DNA of 64,000 nt from Lasiosphaeria ovina (GCA_033439765.1 JAULSN010000012.1:248001-312000), one strand, 5' to 3'. Shown: positions 30,407 to 42,775, numbered from the stretch's first letter. Program-made: numbers and translations. Notes: generated by a model from the sequence alone, not told the origin.

Positions 30407-32838
30407 CTTTGGGCGGGATGATTTAAAACAGGATTAAGGTTTCGCAGAGGCGGGTGTTGGAGCTGAACAAAGTTTCCCAAGGAAACATGCTAGACTGAAA
30501 AGAAAAACTACCCTGGGCAGGTAAAGAAGAGTTCCGATATTCCACATGCACGTCACCGCGAGAACACCATTCCAAGACAGCTCCTCTCTCCTCTTCCGTT
30601 CCCTGGTCGAGTTTTGTTGAGATTCACAAGACTAAAAAACAACATACGACACCACCTTTGGCCGAGGTACAGCCAGGTTGATCTGTGAGGTGGTGAAGAA
30701 TTGGCGACCCACAGCTGGCTGCCAGCTGCTGCCAGGCGCTGTCCCGTGCCCCAATGGCCCTCACATGAAACCTCGAGCTTCCTTCAGGCGACAACCAACC
30801 TGGAAGAAGACCCAACAAACCCTCCAACAGGAGACTCTTCAGTCGCAACACCAGCATTGCCTTAAACCCCGAAGGAAACACCCACTAGCCCAGAGTGTTA
30901 CATTTTCTTTTTTTCCTTTTCTTTCTCTTGCTCTATCCTTCTCCTTGCTCTTCTCCTTCTCCAGTTCCCGTTCGTTTTATGCGTTGTAGTCGTTAGGCGG
31001 TTTACCCACCTAGCCGACAGGCGTTTTGAGCCCTGACAAGTCCATGCAGATACGCGCTCTCAACTTTTGTTGCACCCATCAATCAATTGACAACAAGCCC
31101 GATGCAAGTGTATATTGACTCCATCTTTTGCTGTGCAAGTCGCCTCGCTCTCTCCTCTCGTCAATTATTTACACTCTCCGCAGCGGGCGATGATGTGGCT
31201 CCGCTGCGTCGCACCCGTCAGGGGCAGCCCCATGAACGCGACGTCGGACTGGGAAGCCGTCGTTGCAACCGGGCAAACTCCCAGGCATGCTGGTGGCACA
31301 CTACCTCCCAGTGTCGCGGGGAAATAAGGGGTTATGTACACACGGAATATCTGGGTACGTAACGGACAAAAAGTGCAGACGGGCGGAGAGAGGACGACCG
31401 CCCCGAGGCTCGCGCGCCCCTGACAGGTTCCCGATGCAGCGAGCGGGATGTGGCCAGGGCAGCAATCAGTCTCCGAAAGCCTCGGTGGGACTGCTTCCTT
31501 GTTCCTGGATGTGGCTCGACACCTTTTCCAGCCCCCCAAAAGCTCGGACATGCTCTCCAGATACCCGGATCATCAGCCAGAGAGGCCCAGCCAGTTTCTA
31601 TTTCCGTCCATCGGATCGGTTGCTTCTGCAAGCAAATCTGGGGTTGGGCGATGCGGGCTAGAAGCTTCGCTCAACGACAAGCGTCGAATTGTTTTGCTAT
31701 TGTCGAGCCAGGCCTGGCCGAGATGGCTCGGCGCGGAGGCAATGGCACGCTGATGTCAGGCTAAAGCCGCTGGCAAGACAAGACCGCTACGACTCCCCGG
31801 CGCCCTAGGGGCAAGGATAGAAAAGAAAATAAAAGGAAAGGAAAAGGAAAATTGAGAGATCGGCTTCGTTTGCGGCGTGTTGTGGCAAGACGTCCCCGCG
31901 CCCCCCCCCCCCATCTAAACCGCTTTATCCTGTTCTCTCCTTTGTCCTGTGTGTTCTGTTCTCCGTCTTGTGCTCGTTGTGCATCGGGATCATGGCTGTT
32001 GAGCCTCTTGGCGAGGTCTCGCGATGGCACCGTGTCTGGCGATGTTAGAGTGCTCGATGCGACTCAACATTCGTCTTCCTGGCCGACGGGCCTATGGGTG
32101 TCGGTTGCGATAGCATCACCGTCATACCGTCATAGGTATGGGATCGCCTCGGTTCATTTAAGCTTGATTCACGGGCAGGGAGCACGGGGAGCGCGTAGTC
32201 CAAAAATAGATGGTGTTTGGGAAAATCTTCCGTTGGCGTCACTCACGCTCAGAGCCAGCTCGGTTTATCGCGGCCCTCGAAGCCCGATCAACGAGGATTT
32301 GGCCGGATTGAGTTGATGATATCGGCGCAATTATAACGCTGCAACCTTATTTGACTCTCGCCTGTTCAGTCCAGAGTCTGGGCACCAGGCCACGACTGGC
32401 CGGGAGGCAAAACCGAGCGTGGTCCAGCGTGGTCGAGGGCCCGGATAAATAAGACGGGCCCATATCGCTCTTCCCCTCGCCCTTGTACTTTCATCTATTC
32501 CATATTGCCTACAGATTGTCGCCACCAGATACCCATCATGGCATCAACCAAATCACTAGTCCTCACGTTGTTTTGCCTGCGGGGCCCATCCGTTAATATC
32601 ATGACCAGGTTCTATAAATATGCCTGTCAGGGGCCATGGCGACGTCGTTGGCGATATCACGATACAGACATAGCGCCTCAGCAAGCGGCGACAACCCGGA
32701 CTATATTAACTGACGGCGCCTCGTCTCATTCCGTCCTGTTGATCTCGAGGCTCGGACCTGAGCTTGTCAAGACCAGACCGCAACCAAAGAGCCCATACAC
32801 CCCTCACCACACATCCCGCCAGCCCGCCAACCGCCATC
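30407..32838. other. intergenic, 2.4 kb upstream of the repeat precursor
   Basis: No gene is supported. There is a pyrimidine-rich stretch at 30900-30970 and a run of 12 C at 31901-31912. A TATAAATA lies at 32613-32620, 219 bp before the precursor ATG. Confidence 0.5.
32613..32620 (+). promoter_or_regulatory. TATA-like box TATAAATA upstream of the secreted repeat precursor
   Basis: TATAAATA lies 219 bp before the ATG at 32839. It is the best TATA match in this leader. Confidence 0.3.
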
Positions 32839-34731
32839 ATGGTCGGATCAGGCCTTGCCCTCTCTCTCCTCAGTCTCGGCGCCGTCTGTGCCTTGCCGAC
32901 GACACAAAATGTCGAGGAACGGCAGATATGGGGCATCGGGGAAGGATCGGGCACCTTCACCCCCGGAACCGGCGGCATCCCGACGTGCTTGACAAACGTC
33001 CCTCTCCATGAACAGCCCCCGTGCATCCTACCGCCTCTCTCAGGCGGCTTCATTCCGCCAAAGGAGAAGCGCTCGTTCACGCTTCCACCTGACTACGGTA
33101 CCAACACTAAGAAGGTCATTGAGCAGCTCGAGCTCGAGCTTGAGCAGCTGCAGAACAAGAGGCACAAGTCCGCCCAGGATAAAGACGATATCGAGGCTAT
33201 CAAGGGTGCCCTGAAATATCTAGCCGGAATCACCTCCATTTCCGCCCCTCCGGGAACCGGGTCGACCTTTACCCCAGGTAAGCGGTCGTTTACGCTCCCG
33301 CCCGACTATGGCTCCAACACCAAGGAAGTGATCAAGCAACTGGAGCTCGAGCTCGAGCAGCTACAGAACAAGAGGTACAAGTCCGCCGAGGACAAGGATG
33401 ACATCCAGGCTATCAAGGCCGCTCTCAAGTACCTAGCCGGAATCACGTCTATCTCGGCCCCTCCGGGAACCGGGTCGACCTTCACTCCTGGCAAACGATC
33501 GTTCTCGCTTCCGCCCGACTATGCCTCCAATACAAAGGAGGTAATCAAGCAACTGGAAGTCACTCTTGTGAAGCTGCAGAACAAGCGGAACAAGACGGCC
33601 GAAGACAAGGCGGATATCCAGGCAATCAAGGCCGCACTGAAGTACCTGGCCGGAATCACCTCCATCACTGCTCCTCCTGGAACCGGATCGACCTTCACCC
33701 CCGGGAAGCGCCAGACATTTGGCCTCGGCGGCTCTGGTGGTAGCTACTCGTCCAAGTGCCCGAATCTCGACGGCGCCGAGCTGGCTCTCGAGGCGCTGCT
33801 CCACAAGTCCAGCCCGTCTGTTCAGGAAATATTTGTCATTCAGAGCCTGAAGCACTTCCTCTACGGATGCGGTATCACCATTGTCAAGTCTCCTGACGGC
33901 ACCAGCACCACGATCAAACCCTCCGACAAGCGGGATGTTGCTCTCAAGGCCGATTTTGACGTCGCGGGGCTCGAGCAGGCTTATGGCGCACTCCTCTCGT
34001 CTGTAAGCCCCGAGAAGCCTTCATTCACCACGTGGCTCACCCTGGAGCAAATCGCCGACATGCTCGAAATCTACGGCGTTTCCGTCGACCATTCGTCGTT
34101 ATTTGATGCGGGCAAGCGCCAGATCAGCATTGGCGGCAAGGCATGCCAAGCATCGGACGTCATGGGCCTCAAGGCTGCCCTCGCCGCACTCCTGACGGCC
34201 TACGGCGACCCAGCCCACGCCCCTCCCAACGTCTTCCTGGTCGAGCAAATCATCGTCACGGCGCTCCAGATCTGCGGCCAGTCTGTCCAGGGATGGACGA
34301 CGCTGACGCCCGGTAATCCGATCCCCGGCGGCGCCATCATACCCAATCCCACTATCCCCGGCGGCGCCATCACCCCGGACCCCACCACCCCGGGCGGCGC
34401 CATCAACCCGGACCCCACCACCCCGGGCGGCGCCATCAACCCGGACCCGTACAACCCCGGATCCCCCATCCGCCCCGACCCCTACAACCCAGGTGGCCCC
34501 ATGAAGCCCTCGGATAAGCGCCAGGCACCCATCAAGGACCCGGCCGCCCTCCTAGCCGCCCTGCACACCCTCGAGGACAAGTACGGCCGCTACGGCTCCG
34601 GCACTATCCCCGTCCCCATCTTCCTCATCATGGTCAACATTGTCACCATTCTGCAGGACATTCCGGGCGTGGTCGTCCCTGGCTGGCCCATCCTGGGGCA
34701 GGGCTCCGTGGTCTTCGGACCTTCGTCATAA
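32839..34731 (+). CDS. secreted Kex2-type repeat precursor protein, 630 aa
   Basis: A secreted precursor of unknown function without introns. A signal peptide (MVGSGLALSLLSLGAVCA) is followed by a short pro-region ending EER. Lys-Arg pairs at residues 77-78, 148-149, 219-220, 290-291, 364-365, 426-427 and 560-561 divide the rest into segments. Three are 71-residue near-identical copies beginning KRSFTLPPDYG, with an amphipathic helix (EQLELELEQLQ), a turn NKR[HYN]K, a second helix (DDIQAIKAALKYLAGITSI) and a linker APPGTGSTFTPG. Four more segments keep the two-helix plan with diverged sequence and Cys (YGCGITIV, ALQICGQSV). A Gly/Pro spacer of 11-residue units precedes the last segment. The layout fits a Kex2-processed repeat protein in the secretory pathway; the fate of the products is unknown. 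Confidence 0.8.
   Translation: MVGSGLALSLLSLGAVCALPTTQNVEERQIWGIGEGSGTFTPGTGGIPTCLTNVPLHEQPPCILPPLSGGFIPPKEKRSFTLPPDYGTNTKKVIEQLELELEQLQNKRHKSAQDKDDIEAIKGALKYLAGITSISAPPGTGSTFTPGKRSFTLPPDYGSNTKEVIKQLELELEQLQNKRYKSAEDKDDIQAIKAALKYLAGITSISAPPGTGSTFTPGKRSFSLPPDYASNTKEVIKQLEVTLVKLQNKRNKTAEDKADIQAIKAALKYLAGITSITAPPGTGSTFTPGKRQTFGLGGSGGSYSSKCPNLDGAELALEALLHKSSPSVQEIFVIQSLKHFLYGCGITIVKSPDGTSTTIKPSDKRDVALKADFDVAGLEQAYGALLSSVSPEKPSFTTWLTLEQIADMLEIYGVSVDHSSLFDAGKRQISIGGKACQASDVMGLKAALAALLTAYGDPAHAPPNVFLVEQIIVTALQICGQSVQGWTTLTPGNPIPGGAIIPNPTIPGGAITPDPTTPGGAINPDPTTPGGAINPDPYNPGSPIRPDPYNPGGPMKPSDKRQAPIKDPAALLAALHTLEDKYGRYGSGTIPVPIFLIMVNIVTILQDIPGVVVPGWPILGQGSVVFGPSS
33067..33705 (+). repeat. three tandem 213-bp coding repeats (71 aa each)
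   Basis: Units are 33067-33279, 33280-33492 and 33493-33705, each starting at a Lys-Arg codon pair. Units 1 and 2 are the closest; unit 3 differs mainly in the first helix (EVTLVKLQ). Confidence 0.95.
34327..34491 (+). repeat. 33-bp coding repeat, five units of GGAI(x)PDPTTP
   Basis: Five contiguous 11-residue units, consensus GGAINPDPTTP, form a Gly/Pro-rich spacer before the last Lys-Arg site. The last two units drift to PDPYNP. Confidence 0.9.
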
Positions 34732-37700
34732 AAGGGGCATGGCGCATAGAGACAGGCGCGAGAGAGGATCGAGAAAAAGAAACAGTGCAGTCGGGGTTTG
34801 GTCAGCAAGCTCAGGCATGAGCGAGTATTTCTGAAAGCGACACAATCACAACAGCTAGGTGTCAATTCGCCGATGGGGTGAGTAAATAAGGGTGTTGTTG
34901 CCCCTCGCGAGAGGTTCGAGGGGAGAGGTGACGGAGTGGTCAAGCGGAAAGATGCGCATGATTAAAGACGCATGTCGCGTGTCGTTCGAAGAGAGGAAAG
35001 AAGAAAGGGAAGAAAAAAAACGATGATATCCCCCCGTCCTATCCATGTCGGACTTTGAAGAAAAGGTGTCATGGACCATCGTAATTTGCTGTTGTTTCGG
35101 CAGAGCACCATCACCTCAATTTTTCTGTCTCCTTTTCTTTTCTCGTTTTCTTTTCACACACTGTTCAGGATGTACCTACCCCATTATCTTTTCTTCAATA
35201 TTCCAGTCATATTTTGTCATTTCTCCTAATATTCATATTTTATATAGCTGATTATCTCAAAGGCTGATTGAATTCACTTGCCCTCTGCTGCATGTGTCTG
35301 ACGGGGGTTTAAGGAGTAGAGATGACTCTCCCAGGTAGCCTAGCCCTCATAAACAGCACGCAGTAAGTGTATACAGCATTTAGAACAGCGATAAGACACT
35401 GTTTTCGTCGACTGATCACAAGACACCTTGCCCAGCACATTCTGCCTGAAGCTACCCATCGTTGCGGTCGCGCCCTTTCTCCCTGTCTTCCTGGCAACGA
35501 CACCCAAACAAAGGTCACCACAGCAACCAGTCTCCTCTGAGGCCCTTAACCTGCCGAAGCCCTTTGAGCACCACCCACCCTTCGAACAAAAGGCTAACGT
35601 GCCTTCACCAAGGCCTTCACCAAGGGCTGCATCAGCCTACAGGGTCCGCGGACGGTCTAGACTCCCCGTTTCGCCCCCCGGATTGGGTGGACAGGACAAG
35701 TAGTGGTAGTAGCCTGAGCTGCAGGCAAACGCGGAGACAGAGGTAGTGGGAAAGTGAGTGAGTGGGTGTGGAAAGCGTGCAGAGAGGGCATGGCGGTGTG
35801 ATGACACCTCCCGTGGGATAACAATTCCGCCACCCGCTCCAGCCGCCGTCAACCAACCGGCACTTATTTTGCCAGACCTGTTCTGGTCGAGAGAGGCCAG
35901 AAGCATCGAGTCCGTGAAGACGAGACGCGTAGTGTATGTGAAGGCTGAGAGTGTTGGGACGGACGGCCGACGGGATGGACACCGAGACACTCAGTCCCAT
36001 CCCAGCCTAGGTATGCTACCTAGTACAACGCAGGAGACAGACCTTCGTACAAGTCGCGCTGCCGTGGGGAAAGACGACAAAGAGTCAACCTGCCGGGACA
36101 GCCAGCCAGTCAATCTTGCAAGGGAGAGCGAGGGAGAGAAAGCAGAAAGCCAAGGATATGCCTGCCTGGGAATCTTTTTTCGACAGGACACGCGGCCAGG
36201 CAACCCACCCGCCATGCTAGCCCGGCTCTATACTAACACTAACATGCGTACGCAGTATGTATGTATGTATGTATGTATCACATTGTCTCAGAACGGGTCG
36301 CGCGCGAGCTTCGCCCAGTGTCTGAGAGAACATTCTCGAGAAGAACGCCGCAAAAAACTGTGTCGCGCAAGTAATAAGGGAGGGAGGAGGGTTGGTTGCT
36401 CAAAGAAGGCCGAGGGCAGGTAACATGCATGTATGCACGGCTTCAGTCTCGTCTCGGGGACTCCAAAGTCAAGGCAGAGTCCGATTTCCCTAGGGACCTC
36501 TCACACATAACGTGTCTGCTTGATGTAAGGCAGACACCGGGAAGAAGAAGAGTGCATTCTCTCCAGCCCGTCAAACCGCGCTTCCCGACCTGATGATAGG
36601 TAGGTCCCGCGTATGCGCTCATGCAAAGATTCTGATAATGGATATCTACAACTTGATCTTGCACGTCGCCAAGAAAACAAAGCAAGTACCAGGTAAGTGC
36701 GGTCGGTCCACACTAACGTGGGCAGGACGAGAAACAATCTTCATGCAATAATAGCAGACTCTGGTGAGCACCAGCAGACAGTTGTGGATGCAACTCGGGG
36801 AAAACGCGTTTCACCGATCTCCCTTGTGGTGGAGGACGGCGACAACGACGACGAGGACACTAACCCTGGCCTTAAAAATTGGGATATCTTGCTCAACCTC
36901 CACCCAAGTCCAAGTGTGTAGGACCGCATTCAATGTGCGTACATAGTATGGATCTCGACCGAGGGGTTGGCCTGTTCCTAGCAGCGGGGATGTAAAAAGC
37001 GTTCTTGTCTATCAGGCGCGGGCGGGTTATTAGATCTCAGCGGCATGTGGTGCAAGACCGGGAACTCAGACAGCACTGCGGTCTAGTGAGACACTGGTGC
37101 CTCTTGCCCCTTCATGGGCGAGTCAAAACTCGGTGATCGTGGGTGGTTACCGTATGTTGTACATAGAGTACCTTCCGAAGGCTGGCTGGGCCAGAGGTCT
37201 TGTCTTGTGCCAAGATCGAGGCCGCTGGGGGCGATCTCGAAATCTCATTGCGTGTGTCTTGACCTCGAGCCAGTCACAAGAACACAACCTCGCAATCAGC
37301 CAGACACCCAACCCACCTTCCCCTCACCCAAGATCTGCGCGAGCCCAGCCCTCGAGTGCCGGAGCCAACCAGGAGGCTGGAGACCCGAGAGAGGATACTG
37401 ACGGCCTTCGCTAAGTGGTTGCTGTGCCTTTTCACCGCCATCTTAACCTTCCATCCAGCTCTCAGGCCCAAGATCCAATCATAAGGGGTCGAGGTTGGTT
37501 GTCGTGAGGGGCACAGGAGGCCGCTGATGCGCGCCAGGCCCAACTCGGGCTAGTCAGAAAGGAAGGATGCCCGAGAAGCTCGAGGTTGCCACCAAGCACA
37601 TCAGATCATTCCTTCCCGGTGCCTTCATTTGCGCGGGCTGGCAATCCAAGGGCGGCCAGGGAGCGTCTGTTCGCCCCAGGCCCTAGAGAGGAAGGGAAGA

Positions 37701-40700
37701 AAAGTGGGAGGGGAAGGAAGCCGTTCGAGCGACGAGAAGGCCGACTGGTTGGCGGAGAGACATTGCAGATGCGTGTCGGACAGCATAGCAACCCAAACGA
37801 CAGAGCTAATGCAAGCACTATAACAGATACCATGGCGTGCGGGCATCATGGCACAGACTTTTGGGACTCGCAGGAGAAGTCGAGGCCTAGGTCGTTTCCT
37901 TGCGATCCCACCGCTTGCACTGCACAGAGAAGAGCTACCATAGGTGCACAGCAGACGACTGCTCCCCAACAAGGTCCACTCAAACGCAGGCGGGACGACA
38001 CAAGTTAACGACAGACAGTGCCATACACCCGCTCAGGAGGGCGTCAGCCAACCACATCCTCCCCAGACTTGCCGTGATGCCAGTGCCGCCACTCAGCAAG
38101 CGCTGTCGGGCAATACTATGTAAGCGCATCGAGTTGAGTGCTTGCTCGAGGTGCTCCATGGAGTGCGAGTCTTGTGGGATCCCGGGGATTGTGCCGTCAT
38201 CAAGCCAGCGCAATCAGACACCAGAGGCCAACTGCCAGAGGAGGGAAACATTACCAGAAGCAGAGGATGACGATGCACAAATGGAAACGAAACAAAGCGG
38301 CGCCGCACTCTCGGTTGTGCCCCTCGGCCACATTATGCCAGGACGGGCAATAGACAGACAGCTTACAGTAGCTTGTTGGGGCCCGGCGGAGAACGACGAG
38401 AGAAGAAAGATAATGCAAAGGCTCGGTCAGATTGGCCCGGCTTCCGTCTGCTTCCTTCCACTGCTATGAAAAGCAACGAGTTTCGTCATAGTTTAGAGGA
38501 TGCCAGTTGTCTCCAGCCGCCAGCCAAGCCAGCCAACGAGGTAAACTAATTACCTACCTTTATTCGGTAGATACAGTAGACGAACGGGGGTACAAGTAAT
38601 CTAGGCAGTAAGACGCGATAAAGAAAGTGGGTAAGAAAACGTACAAGAAAAGAAAAGAACCCGAAGACGCTGTGAAGAAGAACCGGATATTTGGGTCCAT
38701 CCTGAATTTGATGCGACCTTGGGTTGTTGCTCGCGGCCAGCTTTCTTCTCAGGGTTGGGTGCCAAAAAGTGAAAAGGGGAAGGGGAAATACTGAGGAAGC
38801 CGGTGCTGGCTGGTGGGATGGAGGGGGAGGGAGAGGGGGAGGGGGCGCGGACCGCTCTGGAGCAAGGGCCATCATGCGGCCAAGGCTCAGACCAATACGA
38901 GGAGAGGAGCCAGCAGAATAAGAAAAGGGCAAAATGACCGACCGACCCCTCCCATCTTTTCTTTCCAACAAAACGGCGAGCGACGGCGAGTGGGCGGGCG
39001 ATAGATCCATTGGGCTGCAGGTCGCTTGATTCATGCTCGCCCCATTCTGGGCACCGTCGCCTGCCGGCGCGCCAATAGAAGCTCTGCATGTCTTGCAAGC
39101 CCCATCCTTGGCTCGGGTTGCACGGGCACTTGCAGCTCTTACCCACTGAATGGACTTGGACCTACCTGCTGTCATCCTGCACGCACGCACGACCCATCCG
39201 TCTCCGTCCCGAGAGAGCCTGCTCAGGAGGAAACAATCCACATCGATCTGCCTGATTTTAGCGGGCTCAGTGGTAGGGCAGCTTCATGTGGCTGCTCACT
39301 AGGCGCAATCCTTTTGCAACAGAAAAAAGGAGAATAGAGAAAGAAAAGGAGAGCATGTACCCAACGGGAAAAAGAAGAAAATATGAACTTATGCGGCCTG
39401 AAATCTTCAGATTTTACTGGCTCATCGGAATGTACTCGTTTCCTCGTTTTAATATCCGCATCTTCTCTTCAACGCGTTTGAACTGTCCACAGTTCATGTC
39501 CAAACATGATCAAAGTGCTTGATGATCAGGGGGAGAAAATAGGCTTGGGAAAGCAGGGCGAAGTGGCGTTTCCCGGCTCTCCAATCGAAGAAGAGGTGGA
39601 CGGGCACGCACTGGCGAAAGGTGCCGCCCCACACCCCAGAACTCTTGGCGACACAATTCCTGTGGCCAAAGATGCCGATGGATGCCACACAAACGTACAT
39701 GCCAGTCTATGCTTGAGCGATATTCTTCCCTCTGCAGGTCGCTTGCGATGTTCCCACAGTTCGAGTGCCTGCATCCGTCCGTAATCAAGGCCAAGAGCTT
39801 GTTTTTGTTGCTTTAAGGCGGCACTTTGCCGTTAGTTTATACCAAGTTGCGCCAGACTATTGGGCAACGGTCTGATGCTAGGTCCAGTTTTCTCCGATAT
39901 TCCGTAATGGCCTTATCCATTCGACTGAGTCGCTCGATTGCCATGTCAGGGAGGTATAATCCGTAGAAAAAATGCCAAGTCACTTCGTCGGCGGCCGGAG
40001 CAAATGAACCAATTTGTGACTTCTCGAGCTTCTTTTTATTGTTTGCTCGAGTTTGCAAGATGTTCTGCAAGATGTTCTATCGACACCGCTTGATCTAAAT
40101 CTTCCTCCTGGAGATTCCCGCGCATCCCATCAACGCGGGCTCTCCAGGAAGGCCAAAAAAACGTATTGTAGTTGTTGCGGCGGATAATCCTGCCGCAATG
40201 GGCTATTGACCCAGGGTAATGTCTAGTAATCCTCGTGTCCCGTCTCTCGTTTTTCATCCCGGGTAAAGCAGAACAGCCAATCCAGCCCCCAGTCCCCAAG
40301 CAAAGGATAATAACACGAGGGAAGGAGAAAAGTGGTATCAATCCGGCCCGAGAAAATGTCGCGAGCCTTCTCCCTTGGTCCCTCCTTTAATGTTGCTGCG
40401 GACATCTTGCTTTAAACGAAGAGGGTATGATGAGTGAGGAAAATGCGCAAAGGGTATTAAAAATCGAGTAAACCGACTGAATCAGAAGTCCACATCGCCG
40501 TCAAACTCCTGCTCTTATATTCCCTGCGCCGGAAAAGGATGCCCGTTTGAGTCCGTAAGGAAATTGTGTCCAAAAAGGAATGGGAAAGAAAGAACTTGGT
40601 AAGACCGACAACACCTCGTTCTTCTCTCTCGGAGGTGATGCCAACCGAACTCCACACTGTGAGAGAAAAAAATAAACAAGCGCGTACTTTGGCATCGCAA

Positions 40701-41118
40701 GCGCAAAAGTAGAAGCTGGAAGGGGAAAATACAAAGAGGTAAAAATAAGATATAAACAAGAATGTGTCGTGTGTCGTATCCCTTTTCTGGTGGGAATTTT
40801 CGAACGCTCCTTTTTTCCAATGGGAACAATGGCAACAAGAGTCCAGCCGGGTATTAAATAATCCAAAAAACTTGGGTGGGTCCTAGATTTCAGGAGCCTT
40901 GAAACGTTTTGTGTAGTACCATGGGACGGAGGTTGAACATAATCTTCAGAAAGCAAGAGGCTGAAAAGATGAACCCAGACGGCGTCTGGGTCTCATCCAG
41001 GCAGACCTTGGGAGACCTTGGCAGACCAGGATTCGGCTCGCAGCGGCAAAACCTACAAATATGCAAAACATCAAGGGTAATGATGTCCAGCACAGATGCA
41101 AAACAAGGAGCTGGAAGC
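34732..41118. other. gene-poor stretch, 6.4 kb
   Basis: I find no convincing protein-coding or RNA gene on either strand. Open frames up to about 230 codons exist (for example near 37.9-38.5 and 38.5-39.2 kb), but they are low-complexity or antisense to each other and show no conserved-looking blocks. Contents include a TATG microsatellite at 36256-36278, a G-rich tract at 38815-38846 and AT-rich segments near 35.1-35.3 and 39.3-40.9 kb. Part of it may be transcribed noncoding sequence or the 3' leader of the kinase. Confidence 0.5.
36256..36278. repeat. TATG tetranucleotide microsatellite
   Basis: Five to six tandem TATG/ATGT units. Confidence 0.9.
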
Positions 41119-42775
41119 TCAGTAGCAGTGAGCGAATAGAGGGACCTGATGATGGAACGGAACCGGGTGGTGAAGTTGTGGTCCTGATGCCTGCCCATAT
41201 TTTAACATGTCCCAAACATACTGGGGAAGCTGAAACCTAGGTCCACAAGCGGGTTGGGTTGGAGCAGACATAGGCTGGGCCGGTTCTGGGACAACAGCAG
41301 GATATGGATGCAGGTACTCCTGCGAGTATACCACAGTCCTCGGCTCCTCTGCCTCGTATATTGCCGGATCTCCAAGTAATGGCGGCGGTGGGGGTGTCTT
41401 GGCCTCTGGAAGATCATCAATGAAATCGTCCTCTTCCAGATCCTCAATGCTAGAACACGTCGAGGAAAGGGATCCGTCGTCCGACGAGCAGGTCGATACA
41501 CCATCCGACATGGAGCCGGAAGATGCGGGGGACAGGGGTACAGGGTAGTCGTACTCGTCGTCGTCGTCGTCGTCGTCGATGATCGATTCCTCACAGTCAA
41601 CGTATATGGGTGAGTGCTCCGGCGATGCGGGTGGCGTGGGCAGCAGAGCTCCCGCTTGTTCGGTGAACCGGGAGCACGCGAGAATCCGGGCCCGCAACTC
41701 GGGCAGGGTGATTCTCTGGTCCGGGTTCCGGGTAAAAATCCTCCCCAAAATGTCGTTCAGTTCATCCGACACGGGAAGAATTGTCTTCAAAAAACCCTGG
41801 CTTCTGGTGTAGGCCCGATAAGTGGAGTCCTCAAAGGATGCTTGCTTCCATGGGTTGCGTCCACAGGTGAGGTTCACCAGGATGACTCCAAGGCTCCAAA
41901 CATCATTCGGGGCACAGTAGTAAAAGGGTTTCCTAGAAGAGTGGTCCAGGCATTCTATAACGAAGAGGAAGAAAGAAAGAGTCAGTGCCTGGTTGGGGGG
42001 GAGGGGAGGGGAGAGGAGCGTCGCCGGGCTGGGCAAACGTCTCGAGAAATACAAAGAGATTAGAATGAGAGATCGGATAGCAAAACCTACCTGGTGACAT
42101 GTAAAAGGTCGATCCGCATCCATAGTCCTCGGACCGGTCTGACGAGGTTGCCAAGCCAAAGTCTGCCAGCTTCACAGTCTCGCCCTGGTTAGAAACGAGG
42201 ATATTTTCCGGCTTCAAGTCCCGATGGTAGATCCCCAACCGGTGGCAATGCTCCACGGCATCCAGGATCTGGAGGAAAACACTCTTGGCGAGCTCATCCT
42301 TACCCACGTACTGCCCACACTCGGTAATGTTGAAAAACAAATCACCCTCGGGGCAATACTCCAGGATAACGTAAATGCAGTCGGGGTTGTCGATAATCTT
42401 GAGCATCGATACCACGTTTGGGTGGGCCGAGGCGATATAATGTAAACGTATTTCTTGGTTCTGGAAGGCGACCTGGCGACGGTCCAGCGGCGAGCCATCC
42501 GCGTTAAACTTGCTCAGGCATTTGACGGCATATCGGACATGGTCCTTGATGTCGACGGCCGAGTATACCACTCCATAGGCGCCGGTTCCCAGGATTCCAG
42601 TCAGCTGCAGGGAGCTCGTAAGGAACCTTCCTAGTCTCTCTTCCGGGGCCACCGGAGCAAAACGTTGCTGGCACGGCTGGTGGACCGAGATGTGTTGACT
42701 TGCGATGGCGCATTGCTGGTCGAACGCTGGTGAACATGGCGGAGTGGGATACCCGTACGCTGACACATGCTGCAT
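41119..42775 (-). CDS. Ser/Thr protein kinase, Ran1/Ksp1/Vhs1-like
   Basis: A 506-residue kinase of the fungal Ran1 (Pat1)/Ksp1/Sks1/Vhs1 group, which governs nutrient response, meiosis entry or growth. Exons 42775-42091 and 41954-41119 are joined in phase 1 across a 136-nt intron, restoring [19 protein letters not shown]. The motifs are [11 protein letters not shown] (P-loop, about 67), VRYAVKCL (catalytic Lys), [18 protein letters not shown] and [13 protein letters not shown]. The C-terminal third is acidic and Pro/Ser-rich (a run of Asp, then [14 protein letters not shown]). The start is the first ATG in this frame; the frame stays open upstream to about 43111 without another ATG. The 5' leader is pyrimidine-rich on the coding strand. 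It is flanked by long gene-free DNA on both sides. Confidence 0.9.

Noticed and set aside
37900..38469. A 189-codon plus-strand frame in the gene-poor stretch.
   Set aside because: Low-complexity, Cys/Arg/Gln mix without conserved-looking blocks; equal-length frames overlap it on the other strand.
38546..39241. A 231-codon minus-strand frame.
   Set aside because: Runs through a G/C-rich tract giving Pro and Ser runs; no domain or signal features.
30407..41118. A biosynthetic (RiPP) gene cluster around the repeat precursor.
   Set aside because: No DUF3328/UstY-like, tyrosinase, methyltransferase or P450 gene lies within reach in this window; the neighbours are a PAQR protein and a kinase.
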